A stretch of 64,000 nt of DNA from an uncultured Polaribacter sp. Lineage in GTDB: Bacteria; Bacteroidota; Bacteroidia; Flavobacteriales; Flavobacteriaceae. The notes beneath the pieces were generated by a model that was not told the origin of the DNA, searched no databases, and saw only the letters and a program-made list of their open reading frames with translations. Positions 43,916 to 53,093 of this stretch are shown piece after piece. Positions within the stretch are counted from its first letter, which is position 1; each line of letters starts with the position of its first letter. A program made the translations under genes and the position numbers. The DNA lies in NCBI GenBank assembly GCA_943787375.1, contig CALSME010000001.1, positions 284,142 through 348,141 of the forward strand, given 5' to 3'.

Positions 43916-45157
43916 TTATTCTTTTGGGGTGTTTTCTTCCGATGTGTTTTCCTCAATGATTGCATCTTCAGAAATTGAATCGGTTGCAGGATAGTCTTGT
44001 TGATTTTTCTTAAACTTACGAGATCCTTCGTACAATTCATACTTTACGTAACGACAATCTAAATCACCGTTCTTTAAAGGAATTCTCTTAGAGGTTCTCA
44101 ATCCTACATTTTTTAATGCTTGAATGTCCGAGGTAATTAACCACGCGGTAGAATTTGGATAATTGTGTTTCAATGTATCCCCTATTTTACCGTAAAACTC
44201 GTTGGTGTCTAGAGTTAAACGCTCACCATAAGGGGGATTGAAGATCATGGTTGTTTTTCCAAAAACCTCTTTTTTAGAGTTGAAAAAATTTACGTGATGC
44301 ACCCCAATAAACTCATCTAAGTTTGCTTCTTTTATATTTGCTTCCGCTTTCTGAATCGCAGAAGGCGCTTTGTCAAATCCCATAATTTTAAAGTGAGAAC
44401 TCCTAATTTTCTTTAGTAAAGCATCCTGAATAATGAAATACAATTCTTCGTCATAATCTTTCCATGTTTCAAAACCAAAACGTTTTCTGTTGATATTGGC
44501 AGGAATATTATTGGCAATCATGGCGGCTTCAATCAAAATTGTTCCAGAACCACACATCGGGTCAATAAAATTCTCTTCTCCTCGATACCCTGAAAGCAAT
44601 ACCATACCAGCAGCCAAAACTTCGTTGATAGGTGCGATATTCGTTGCGGTTCTATATCCACGTTTGTGTAGTGAATCTCCAGAAGAATCCAATGAAATTG
44701 TTAAGTAATCGTTTTTTATATGAATGTGAATTTTCAAATCCGGATAAGCAACATCAACATCAGGTCGCTTGCCAAATTTATCTCTAAAATAATCCGCAAT
44801 TGCATCTTTCGATTTTAAGGCTATATAGTGAGAGTGATTGGGTAAGTTAACCGAGTTGGAAACAGCACCGATTGCAAAAGTACCATCAATGTCTAAATAC
44901 TTTTCCCATTTAACTTTCTTAACGGCATCGTATAAATCTTCTTCATCATAGATTTTTGTAACTTTTATTGGTTTTAAAATACGTATCGCAGTTCTTAAAG
45001 CTATATTTGCTTTGTATAAGAAACCCGTATCTCCTTTAAAGGAAACACTTCTAACTGCCTCTGTTACCTCTTTGGCACCTAGGTTTGTTAACTCATTTGC
45101 TAATACTCCTTCTAAACCGAACATGGTGGTTGCCACCATTTTAAAATCTTTCTCCAT
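43916..45157 (-). CDS. THUMP-domain class I RNA methyltransferase (RlmL-like)
   Basis: This 413-residue protein has an N-terminal THUMP / RNA-binding region (about 40-150), then a SAM-binding motif FIDPMCGSGTILIEAAM and the N-methyltransferase signature FNPPYGERL. These fit the RlmL N-domain family that makes m2G in 23S rRNA. The acidic C-tail (SISEDAIIEENTSEENTPKE) is a lineage extension. The track start is 16 codons upstream; I use the ATG at 45157 (MEKDFKMVATTMFGLEGVL), the usual start. Confidence 0.88.
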   Translation of the reverse strand: MEKDFKMVATTMFGLEGVLANELTNLGAKEVTEAVRSVSFKGDTGFLYKANIALRTAIRILKPIKVTKIYDEEDLYDAVKKVKWEKYLDIDGTFAIGAVSNSVNLPNHSHYIALKSKDAIADYFRDKFGKRPDVDVAYPDLKIHIHIKNDYLTISLDSSGDSLHKRGYRTATNIAPINEVLAAGMVLLSGYRGEENFIDPMCGSGTILIEAAMIANNIPANINRKRFGFETWKDYDEELYFIIQDALLKKIRSSHFKIMGFDKAPSAIQKAEANIKEANLDEFIGVHHVNFFNSKKEVFGKTTMIFNPPYGERLTLDTNEFYGKIGDTLKHNYPNSTAWLITSDIQALKNVGLRTSKRIPLKNGDLDCRYVKYELYEGSRKFKKNQQDYPATDSISEDAIIEENTSEENTPKE

Positions 45158-45268
45158 ATTGTAAAATTCACTGCAAAAATACATTTTATAAAAATGATAT
45201 TTCAAAGTTTATAAATATCATTTTACAAGCAACTATAATTAGTTACTTTTACATACTTTTTAAAACGT

Positions 45269-45994
45269 ATGAAAACAAAAGATTGGTTTACAGATTGGTT
45301 TAATACTCCTTATTATCACATTTTATATAATAATAGAAATGATTCTGATGCTCAATTATTTATGCAAAATATTACAACATTTTTAGCACTAAAAAAAGGA
45401 GCACATATTGCAGATTTACCTTGTGGAAAAGGACGACATTCCATTTATTTAAATTCTTTAGGATACAAGGTTACTGGAGGTGATTTGTCTGAAAACAGTA
45501 TTTTACATGCAAAACAGTTCGAAAATGAAAGTCTTAATTTCGAAGTTTGGGACATGAGAGACCCTATTGATCATACCTATGACGCAATTTTCAATCTTTT
45601 TACAAGTTTTGGTTATTTTGAGGACGATCGAGAAGACATTAGGGTTTTAAGCAGTATTAAAAAAGGATTAAACAATGATGGTGTTTTTGTTTTCGATTTT
45701 TTAAATGCTACGAAATTGGAAGCTACGTTGGTCAAAGAAGAAATAAAAGTTGTTGAGGGAATTACCTTCAACATTCAAAGAGAAATTAAAGAAGGGTTTA
45801 TTTTAAAACACATCTCATTTACTGCCGAAAATGTAGAACACTCTTATTCAGAACGTGTAAAATATTTAGATTTACCAAAGATGATATCATATTTAAATAA
45901 AGTAGGTTTTCAGTTGGTAGCGATCTTTGGTGATTATAATTTAACTACTTTTGAAAAAAACATCTCTGATCGTTTAATTTTAGTTGCCAAATAA
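45269..45994 (+). CDS. class I SAM-dependent methyltransferase
   Basis: This 241-residue protein has motif I IADLPCGKGRHSIYLNSLG, an acidic motif II GGDLS and a motif IV region DAIFNLFTSFGYF, a pattern seen in small Bacteroidetes methyltransferases. The substrate is unknown. The stop is immediately followed by the ATG of the ZIP transporter gene, so the two are translationally linked. Confidence 0.82.
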   Translation: MKTKDWFTDWFNTPYYHILYNNRNDSDAQLFMQNITTFLALKKGAHIADLPCGKGRHSIYLNSLGYKVTGGDLSENSILHAKQFENESLNFEVWDMRDPIDHTYDAIFNLFTSFGYFEDDREDIRVLSSIKKGLNNDGVFVFDFLNATKLEATLVKEEIKVVEGITFNIQREIKEGFILKHISFTAENVEHSYSERVKYLDLPKMISYLNKVGFQLVAIFGDYNLTTFEKNISDRLILVAK

Positions 45995-46672
45995 ATGAGT
46001 TATATTTTATTAATCATTGCAGTAATACTGGGTGTTACACTTGTTTTTATATTGAAACCAAGTAAGAAGTTTATACAATTACTTCTAGCCTTTAGCGGTG
46101 CATATTTACTTTCTGTTACTATTTTACACTTATTACCTGAAGTTTATATAGAAGGCAATGACTACAAAAACATTGGGATTTATATCTTAATAGGAATTAT
46201 ATTACAATCTGTTTTGGAATCTTTTTCGAAGGGAGCAGAACATGGACATGTTCATGTACATACCAATGACAAACGCTTTCCAACCCTATTATTTGTGAGT
46301 TTATGTATTCATGCATTTTCAGAAGGTTTACCGATACATAATGCTGGTGATAATTTATTGTGGGCTATTGTAGTTCATAAAATTCCGATTGCAATTGTAT
46401 TAACTACTTTTTTATTGCACACAAAATATGCAAAAAAAATCGTGTTTACTTTTTTGCTTTTCTTTGGATTAATGAGTCCATTAGGAATGTTAGTAGGTGA
46501 TAAAATATTGTTTTTTAAGACGTATACATCAGAGATCACGGCATTAATAATTGGAGTTTTCTTACACATCTCTACAATTATTCTATTTGAAAGTTCTGAG
46601 AATCACAAATTTAATGTTCAGAAGTTTACAGCTATACTTATCGGTATTTTACTCACGATCTTTACGTTATAA
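45995..46672 (+). CDS. ZIP-family divalent metal transporter
   Basis: This 225-residue membrane protein has about seven to eight helices. A histidine-rich loop (HGHVHVHTND) precedes TM4 with the metal motif HAFSEGLP, and TM5 carries VVHKIPIAI. Both match ZIP transporters of zinc or iron. The His loop may be a sensor or chelator. The gene starts directly at the methyltransferase stop codon. Confidence 0.88.
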   Translation: MSYILLIIAVILGVTLVFILKPSKKFIQLLLAFSGAYLLSVTILHLLPEVYIEGNDYKNIGIYILIGIILQSVLESFSKGAEHGHVHVHTNDKRFPTLLFVSLCIHAFSEGLPIHNAGDNLLWAIVVHKIPIAIVLTTFLLHTKYAKKIVFTFLLFFGLMSPLGMLVGDKILFFKTYTSEITALIIGVFLHISTIILFESSENHKFNVQKFTAILIGILLTIFTL

Positions 46673-46696
46673 AAAAACGGAAAGTAGACCTATAAA

Positions 46697-48880
46697 TTAA
46701 TTTCCTACTTCGTTAATAAATTTGATGCGCATCAGTCGGAGTTCATCAAAATCGTATTCTCCATCAAATTCATCGATTGCATCCTGAATACTATCCGATT
46801 CAGCTTCCATAAAATACTCATGTATATCTTCTTGTTGGTCTTCATCCAACAAATCGTCTAATGCATAGTTAACGTCTAACTTTGTCCCAGAAAAAATAAT
46901 CGCTTCCATTTCTTTAATAAGTTCATCCAGCTTTAAACCTTTCGATTTGGCAATATCTTCTAAAGGAAGTTTTCTATCGGTATTTTGAATGATATAGAGC
47001 TTTAATCCTGAGTTTACTCCAGTGCTTTTTACAATTAAATCATCTGGTCGTAGAATGTCGTATTCGGCAACATAAGCGGCAATAGTTTTTATAAATTCTT
47101 TTCCAAATTTTCTAGCTTTCCCTTCTCCAACTCCATGTACTTTAGAAAGTTCGTCTAAATTGATCGGGTATTTTAACGCCATGTCGTCTAGAGAAGGATC
47201 TTGAAAAACAGCAAACGGCGGAACTCCTAATTTATTGGCAACTTTTTTCCGCAAGTCTTTTAATATTTTTACCAATTTAACATCAGCAGTACCCCCCAAA
47301 GATTTCGTGTTTACAAAGATAGAATTGTCATCTCCCTCTTTATAAGAGTGATCTTCAGTCATTAAAAAAGAAGTTGGATTGTCAATATATTCTAAACCAA
47401 TAGGTGTTAATTTAAGTACGCCATATTGCTCAATTTCTTTTCGAATACAATTGACTACTAAAACCTGGCGTATCAGTGCCATCCAATAAGATGGAGATCG
47501 ATCTCGACCAATTCCAAAAAAGAGTTGTTTGTGGGTTCTGTGAGAAGTTAATAAAGCATTTTCTTTACCTACTAAAGTATTTACAACTTCTTTTGACTTG
47601 TATTTCTGCAACGTATCTTTAATTACAGAAAGAAGTTTTACTACGTTTTCTTTTGCTTCATGTTTTGGTTTTGGATTTTTGGAATTGTCATCCATTGCTG
47701 CACCAGCTCCGTTTATTTCATCGAATTCTTCACCAAAATAATGCAATAAATATTTTCTACGATTCATTGAAGTTTCAGCATAGCCAACTACTTCTTGCAA
47801 TAAGGCATGTCCAATTTCCTGTTCTGCAACAGGCTTACTTGCCATAAATTTCTCTAATTTCTCAATATCTTTATATGCATAAAAAGCCAAACAATAGCCT
47901 TCACCGTCATCGCGTCCTGCTCTCCCTGTTTCTTGATAATAACTTTCTAAACTTTTTGGAATGTCATGATGGATTACATATCGAACGTCTGGCTTATCAA
48001 TTCCCATTCCAAATGCAATCGTTGCTACAACAACGTCACAATCTTCCATTAAAAACATATCTTGATGTCTTACCCGTGTTTTAGCATCTAATCCTGCATG
48101 ATAAGGAACCGCCTTGATGCCGTTTACTTGCAATATTTGAGCAACTTCTTCAACCTTTTTTCTACTTAAACAGTAGATGATTCCAGATTTTCCAACGCGC
48201 TGTTTTACAAAACGAATAATATCTTTTTCTACTTCTTTGGTTTTTGGGCGTACTTCATAAAAAAGATTAGCTCTATTAAAGGAGGCTTTAAAACGATTTG
48301 CATCTGAAATGCCTAATGTTTTTAAAATATCTTCTTGAACTTTTTCTGTAGCAGTAGCAGTTAAACCAATAATAGGAACATTATCAATCGCTTTAATAAT
48401 ATGTTTTAGGTTTCTATATTCAGGTCTAAAATCGTGCCCCCATTCAGAAATACAATGTGCTTCATCAATGGCGACAAAGGATATTTTCTGGTTTCTTAAA
48501 AAACTAGCATACTCTTCTTTTATTAAAGATTCTGGGGCAACATATAAAAGTTTTGTAATTCCACTTACAATATCTGCTTTTACTTGGTTGACATCTGTTT
48601 TGTTTAAGGATGAATTTAAAACGTGTGCAATCCCATGATGCTCAGAGATTCCACGAATAGCATCTACTTGATTTTTCATTAAAGCAATTAAGGGAGAAAC
48701 TACAATTGCAGTTCCTTCAGACATCAATGCGGGGAGTTGATAACATAACGACTTACCACCTCCAGTTGGCATAATCACGAAGGTATTATCGCCATTAATA
48801 ATACTTGTGATTACTTTTTCTTGTAATCCTTTAAATTTATTAAATCCGAAAAATTTTTTCAGAGGACTGTGTAAATCCAT
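46697..48880 (-). CDS. recQ: ATP-dependent DNA helicase RecQ
   Basis: This 727-residue protein has the RecQ motifs: Walker A MPTGGGKSLCYQLPA, DEAHCISEWGHDFRPEY, and QETGRAGRDD. RQC and HRDC domains follow (LDELSKVHGVGEGKARKFG is the HRDC helix), then a long acidic C-tail. In E. coli-type RecQ the zinc cysteines follow motif VI; here the segment RRKYLLHYFGE lacks the usual Cys cluster, as I have seen in other Flavobacteria. It is divergent from kdsD. Confidence 0.95.
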   Translation of the reverse strand: MDLHSPLKKFFGFNKFKGLQEKVITSIINGDNTFVIMPTGGGKSLCYQLPALMSEGTAIVVSPLIALMKNQVDAIRGISEHHGIAHVLNSSLNKTDVNQVKADIVSGITKLLYVAPESLIKEEYASFLRNQKISFVAIDEAHCISEWGHDFRPEYRNLKHIIKAIDNVPIIGLTATATEKVQEDILKTLGISDANRFKASFNRANLFYEVRPKTKEVEKDIIRFVKQRVGKSGIIYCLSRKKVEEVAQILQVNGIKAVPYHAGLDAKTRVRHQDMFLMEDCDVVVATIAFGMGIDKPDVRYVIHHDIPKSLESYYQETGRAGRDDGEGYCLAFYAYKDIEKLEKFMASKPVAEQEIGHALLQEVVGYAETSMNRRKYLLHYFGEEFDEINGAGAAMDDNSKNPKPKHEAKENVVKLLSVIKDTLQKYKSKEVVNTLVGKENALLTSHRTHKQLFFGIGRDRSPSYWMALIRQVLVVNCIRKEIEQYGVLKLTPIGLEYIDNPTSFLMTEDHSYKEGDDNSIFVNTKSLGGTADVKLVKILKDLRKKVANKLGVPPFAVFQDPSLDDMALKYPINLDELSKVHGVGEGKARKFGKEFIKTIAAYVAEYDILRPDDLIVKSTGVNSGLKLYIIQNTDRKLPLEDIAKSKGLKLDELIKEMEAIIFSGTKLDVNYALDDLLDEDQQEDIHEYFMEAESDSIQDAIDEFDGEYDFDELRLMRIKFINEVGN

Positions 48881-48970
48881 TAGGTCTTGGGGTATGTGTA
48901 ATTAATGCTTAAATATAAATCTTTTTTAAGAATGCAAATGCATTTATTTTAGTGCTATAATTATTTGTAG

Positions 48971-48978
48971 TAATTTTG
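48971..48978 (+). promoter_or_regulatory. -7 promoter element of kdsD
   Basis: TAATTTTG fits TAnnTTTG and lies 52 bases before the kdsD start codon. Confidence 0.4.
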
Positions 48979-49030
48979 CTAATAATAATTTAAAGATATA
49001 ACTTTTTTTATTATGATAAAACCATAAAAC

Positions 49031-50002
49031 TTGAAAAATAACAATACGATCCTAAATACAGCAAAAGAAACGATTCTTCTAGAAAGCAATGCAATTGCAA
49101 ATCTAGCAACTTTAATAGATGATAACTTTGCAGAAGCAATTACTTTTATACTTGCATCCAAAGGTCGTGTCATTGTAACTGGTATTGGTAAAAGCGCCAA
49201 CATTGCAAATAAAATTGTAGCCACTTTAAATTCTACAGGAACTCCTGCTATTTTTATGCATGCAGCAGATGCAATTCATGGAGATCTAGGAAATGTACAA
49301 AAAGACGATGTTGTTATTTGTATTTCTAAAAGTGGAAACACTCCCGAGATAAAAGTTTTAGTTCCATTGATTAAAAATTATGGAAATAAAATTGTGGCGA
49401 TCACAGGAAATATCGATTCTTTTTTGGGTAAAAATGCAGATTTTCCTTTAAATACTTTTGTAGAAAAGGAAGCATGTCCCAACAACTTAGCACCAACGAC
49501 CAGCACAACTGCACAACTTGTTATGGGAGATGCCATTGCTGTTTGTTTGTTGAAATTAAATAACTTTAGTAGCAAAGATTTTGCAAAATACCACCCTGGT
49601 GGTGCATTGGGGAAACAACTCTACCTAAGAGTTTCAGATTTGATTAAGAACAATCAAGTGCCACAAGTTTTAGAAAATGACAGTATTGCTAAAGTAATTG
49701 TAGAAATTTCTGAAAAAAGATTAGGAGTAACCGCTGTTCTAGATGCTAAGAATGCAATCGTTGGAATTATTACTGACGGGGATATTCGAAGAATGTTGAG
49801 CAAATCGAATACAATTGATCGTTTTACTGCCAAAGATATCATGGGCAAAAACCCAAAAACAATACTTAATGATGCAATGGCGGTTGAAGCATTAGAAAGA
49901 TTAGAAAATAATAATATTACGCAAATTTTAGTAACAGATTTGGAGAATAAATATATTGGTGTTGTACATTTACACGATCTAATAAAAGAAGGAATTTTCT
50001 AA
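49031..50002 (+). CDS. kdsD: D-arabinose-5-phosphate isomerase (KpsF/GutQ family)
   Basis: KdsD converts ribulose-5-phosphate to arabinose-5-phosphate, the precursor of Kdo for lipopolysaccharide. The SIS domain shows VTGIGKSANIANKIVATLNSTGTPA and VICISKSGNTPEI, with APTTSTTAQLVMGDA, and two CBS domains follow (VTAVLDAKNAIVGIITDGDIRRM; ITQILVTDLENKYIGVVHLHD). The start is TTG at 49031; no ATG is closer to the SIS domain. It overlaps tatC by one base. With lptB downstream this is an LPS-biogenesis neighbourhood. Confidence 0.93.
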   Translation: MKNNNTILNTAKETILLESNAIANLATLIDDNFAEAITFILASKGRVIVTGIGKSANIANKIVATLNSTGTPAIFMHAADAIHGDLGNVQKDDVVICISKSGNTPEIKVLVPLIKNYGNKIVAITGNIDSFLGKNADFPLNTFVEKEACPNNLAPTTSTTAQLVMGDAIAVCLLKLNNFSSKDFAKYHPGGALGKQLYLRVSDLIKNNQVPQVLENDSIAKVIVEISEKRLGVTAVLDAKNAIVGIITDGDIRRMLSKSNTIDRFTAKDIMGKNPKTILNDAMAVEALERLENNNITQILVTDLENKYIGVVHLHDLIKEGIF

Positions 50003-50815
50003 TGACGCAACAAAAAGAAATGTCGTTTTTATCGCATCTAGAAGAACTAAGGTGGCACCTGGTTCGAAGTGCTGCCGCGATCTTTTTATTAGCAATTGTT
50101 TTCTTTGCTTTTGCGGAAGAAGTCTATAATAATTTTTTATTAGCACACATTCAACCAGATTTTATTACCTATCAACTCTTTTGTGATTTCTTTACGTTTT
50201 TTGGTTTTGAGAGTGACTTTTGTAATATTAATTTCGCAGACAAAAAACTACAAAGTATTAAAGTAACTTCTCAATTAATGAACTCCCTTTGGACTTCATT
50301 TATTTTAGGAATTATTGTTGCATTTCCTTATATTTTATGGGAGTTTTGGAGATTCATTTCACCAGGTTTGCATAAAAATGAAAGGCGTCAATCTAGAGGG
50401 TTTATTTCCATTGCTTCCCTATTATTCTTTTTGGGAGTTGCGTTTAGTTTTTATGTGATTGCCCCAATTTCGATTAATTTCCTATACAACTATCAAATTA
50501 CAGATGCGATTCAAAATAATTTTACACTAGAATCTCATATTGGATTAGTAACCAACATGATACTTGGGGTATCTGTACTTTTTGAACTTCCAGTAATTAT
50601 CTATTTTTTAGCTAAAATTGGATTAATAACACCTGCTTTCTCTAAAAAAATACAGAAAACACGCGCTCGTTTTTGTACTTATTATTGCAGCAATTATAAC
50701 CCCACCAGACGTCGCGAGTCAAATAATTGTATCAATCCCAGTTTTAATTTTATATGAAATTAGTATAAAAGTAGCTGCGATTGTTATCAAAAGACAACAA
50801 AAAAATGCCAAATAA
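50002..50815 (+). pseudogene. tatC: twin-arginine translocase subunit TatC, frameshifted
   Basis: TatC receives folded proteins with twin-arginine signals. The N-terminal part is normal (MSFLSHLEELRWHLVRSAAAI, FWRFISPGLHKNERR). At 50644-50650 a run of seven A shifts the frame after TPAFSKK. The other frame then reads YRKHALVFVLIIAAIITPPDVASQIIV and ends ... KRQQKNAK, the proper TatC end with TM6. With six A's the gene would be 270 residues. As read, the product ends at residue 251 after 35 wrong residues and lacks TM6. It could be a sequencing error, a real mutation, or a slippage-dependent gene. Confidence 0.88.
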
Positions 50816-51155
50816 AGTTCAAGAGTTCAATGACTATCGTCAAAAAATGAACGATAAAATACTCAGTGATGATAATAAAGTTATCAAAAGAATCTTCAAT
50901 TTAGATACCAACACCTTTAAGGAAGGTCACCTACCAACCAAAACAAAAGAATTGTTAGGCTTAGTTGCTTCAGCAGTTTTACGTTGTGATGATTGTGTGC
51001 AGTATCACTTAGAATCTGCCATGAAAAATGGTGTCAGTAAAGAAGAGATGATGGAAACCATGTCGATTGCCACTTTAGTGGGAGGAACTATTGTAATTCC
51101 CCATCTGAGACGCGCCGTTGAATATTGGGAACTTCTTGAAGAAAACACTTTATAA
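50805..51155 (+). CDS. carboxymuconolactone decarboxylase (AhpD-like) family protein
   Basis: This 116-residue protein has the CMD core with a CxxC motif, VLRCDDCVQYHLESAMKNGVSKEE, as in AhpD-like proteins that reduce disulfides or peroxides. The track start is 8 codons upstream inside the tatC frame. I use the ATG at 50805, which overlaps the restored tatC stop by 11 bases. Its position in a tatC-lptB block is not functionally explained. Confidence 0.88.
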   Translation: MPNKVQEFNDYRQKMNDKILSDDNKVIKRIFNLDTNTFKEGHLPTKTKELLGLVASAVLRCDDCVQYHLESAMKNGVSKEEMMETMSIATLVGGTIVIPHLRRAVEYWELLEENTL

Positions 51156-51186
51156 ATACTTTAAGATTTCCTACAACCAGTTTTAC

Positions 51187-51194
51187 TATATTTG
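51187..51194 (+). promoter_or_regulatory. -7 promoter-like element before lptB
   Basis: TATATTTG fits TAnnTTTG but lies only 4 bases before the lptB ATG, so a leaderless or very short-leader transcript would result. Confidence 0.3.
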
Positions 51195-51198
51195 AAAC

Positions 51199-51936
51199 AT
51201 GATTTTAAAAGCCAATAACATTCAGAAGATTTACGGAAGAAGAAAAGTAGTACAAGGGATTTCTTTGGAAGTAAAACAGGGAGAAATCATAGGGCTTTTA
51301 GGACCAAATGGCGCCGGGAAAACAACGTCTTTTTACATGATTGTTGGAATGGTAAAGCCAAACTTGGGTCAAATTTTTTTAAATGATGAAGAAATCACGA
51401 ATGATGCCATGTACCAAAGAGCCCAAAAAGGGATTGGCTATTTGGCTCAGGAAGCTTCTGTTTTTAGAAAATTATCTGTTGAAGACAATATCATGTCTGT
51501 TTTACAATTTACAGGATTGTCAAAAAAAGCCCAAAAAGAAAAATTAGAGTCTTTAATTGAAGAATTTAATATAGGACATGTCCGTAAAAATAGAGGTGAT
51601 TTACTATCAGGGGGAGAAAGACGAAGAACAGAAATTGCACGATGTTTAGCTTCTGACCCTAAATTTATTTTACTAGATGAACCTTTTGCAGGAGTAGATC
51701 CTATTGCAGTAGAAGACATTCAGAGTATTGTTGCGCAACTAAAAAACAAGAATATTGGTATTTTAATTACCGATCATGATGTACAAGCAACCCTAGCAAT
51801 TACTGACCGAACCTATCTAATGTACAATGGAAGCATCTTAAAAGAAGGAACTCCAGAAGAGTTAGCAGCAGACGAAATGGTACGTAAAGTATACTTAGGA
51901 CATGATTTTGAACTAAAAAAGAAGAAGTTTATTTAG
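51199..51936 (+). CDS. lptB: LPS export ABC transporter ATP-binding protein LptB
   Basis: LptB powers extraction of LPS from the inner membrane with LptFG. The 245-residue protein has Walker A GLLGPNGAGKTTSFY, signature LLSGGERRRTEIARCLA, Walker B FILLDEPFAGVDPIAVEDIQ and the H-loop ITDHDVQATL. These LptB-type signatures are exact. It closes the kdsD-tatC-CMD-lptB block and overlaps the convergent VOC gene by 8 bases. Confidence 0.96.
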   Translation: MILKANNIQKIYGRRKVVQGISLEVKQGEIIGLLGPNGAGKTTSFYMIVGMVKPNLGQIFLNDEEITNDAMYQRAQKGIGYLAQEASVFRKLSVEDNIMSVLQFTGLSKKAQKEKLESLIEEFNIGHVRKNRGDLLSGGERRRTEIARCLASDPKFILLDEPFAGVDPIAVEDIQSIVAQLKNKNIGILITDHDVQATLAITDRTYLMYNGSILKEGTPEELAADEMVRKVYLGHDFELKKKKFI

Positions 51937-52306
51937 TAATAAAACTACCAAAGTGCCAAAGTATCCCCGATGGATCGTGTACAAAGAATTCTCTTCCCCA
52001 ATCGTTTTCAACAATTTTAGATATTTTTACTTTTGGATATTTCTCAATGAGTTTTTTAGTGTGAACCGTTGTAAGAAAATCTCCTACATTTTCTACCTCT
52101 AAAAAAAGCATACTGTTTGATATCCAATCTTTTACGTTCGCTTTTTGTAAATAAAATCCTAAGTTGTCAGCAATATTAAAATAAGACAATCCCTCGGAAA
52201 GTACAATTTCTGAAAAACCAAAATCCCTATAAAAATTACGTGATTCAGTGTAATCTTTAGCACCAATAAAACTTCTTATCGATTTAAACGGTTGTTTTTT
52301 TTCCAT
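51929..52306 (-). CDS. VOC-family (glyoxalase-like) protein
   Basis: This 125-residue protein has the paired beta-alpha-beta-beta-beta units of the VOC fold (SFIGAKDYTESRNFYRDFGFSEIV; GREFFVHDPSGILWHFGSF). It may bind metal, but no full ligand set is obvious. Its start lies inside the end of pssA (23-base overlap), so it is probably cotranscribed and translationally coupled with pssA. Confidence 0.8.
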   Translation of the reverse strand: MEKKQPFKSIRSFIGAKDYTESRNFYRDFGFSEIVLSEGLSYFNIADNLGFYLQKANVKDWISNSMLFLEVENVGDFLTTVHTKKLIEKYPKVKISKIVENDWGREFFVHDPSGILWHFGSFITK

Positions 52307-52985
52307 AATTATGAATCATTGACAGGACGACATACAGGAGAATAACCAAAGGTATTGCGATGTATTTCACTGAAAACAACAAGGTTAAGGAAGCGATCAA
52401 AAACAGGTATTTCACCACATTATTCTTAAAATTATAATTCTTAAATTTCAACGAAAACAAAGGCAATTCAGCATTCATTAAATAGGTTAAAAGAAGCGTT
52501 ATTACAAGTAAAAAATAATGATTTGAAATTAAATATTGTACAAATTCGATGGTTGTGTATTCTTGAATTAATGGCAACGAGATGATAAATAAACTCATCG
52601 CTGGAGTTGGCAAACCAATAAAAGAATCGGACTGTCTCGTGTCAATATTAAACTTCGCCAATCGATAACAAGCGCCTAAGGTTAGTAACAAGCCAAAATA
52701 TTTGAGTGCAGGAACTCCAGAAGAGGCATTGTCTAACAAATGATACATAATAATTCCAGGGACAACACCACTAGTTACCATATCTGCCAAAGAATCCAAT
52801 TGCTTTCCTAATTCTCCAGAGACGTTTAGCAAACGGGCTGCAAATCCATCGAAAAAATCAAAAACGATTCCAAGCACTACAAAAAGTGCTGCAAGTTCAA
52901 AATTTTCTTGTACAGCAAAAATGGTTCCAATGGTTCCACAAAAAAGGTTTCCAAGCGTTATTAAATTAGGAATGTGTTTCTTCAT
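52284..52985 (-). CDS. pssA: CDP-diacylglycerol--serine O-phosphatidyltransferase
   Basis: PssA makes phosphatidylserine, precursor of phosphatidylethanolamine, in the inner membrane. This 233-residue protein has several hydrophobic helices and the CDP-alcohol transferase motif FDGFAARLLNVSGELGKQLDSLADMV (DG-2-AR-8-G-3-D-3-D). The length and motif fit the Bacteroidetes type. It is followed by the overlapping VOC gene. Confidence 0.93.
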   Translation of the reverse strand: MKKHIPNLITLGNLFCGTIGTIFAVQENFELAALFVVLGIVFDFFDGFAARLLNVSGELGKQLDSLADMVTSGVVPGIIMYHLLDNASSGVPALKYFGLLLTLGACYRLAKFNIDTRQSDSFIGLPTPAMSLFIISLPLIQEYTTIEFVQYLISNHYFLLVITLLLTYLMNAELPLFSLKFKNYNFKNNVVKYLFLIASLTLLFSVKYIAIPLVILLYVVLSMIHNYGKKTTV

Positions 52986-53039
52986 AAAAAGGCATCATCA
53001 GATTTAAGGAGCTAAAATAGGGAATCTATTTTGAGTGTT

Positions 53040-53069
53040 TTGACAATTGCGCATTTTTTGTCATATTTG
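53040..53069 (+). promoter_or_regulatory. candidate promoter of the YheT-like hydrolase
   Basis: TTG, a 19-base spacer and CATATTTG (one mismatch to TAnnTTTG) lie 24 bases before the ATG. Confidence 0.45.
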
Positions 53070-53093
53070 TAGAGAAATGCTATCAAAAAAGTC

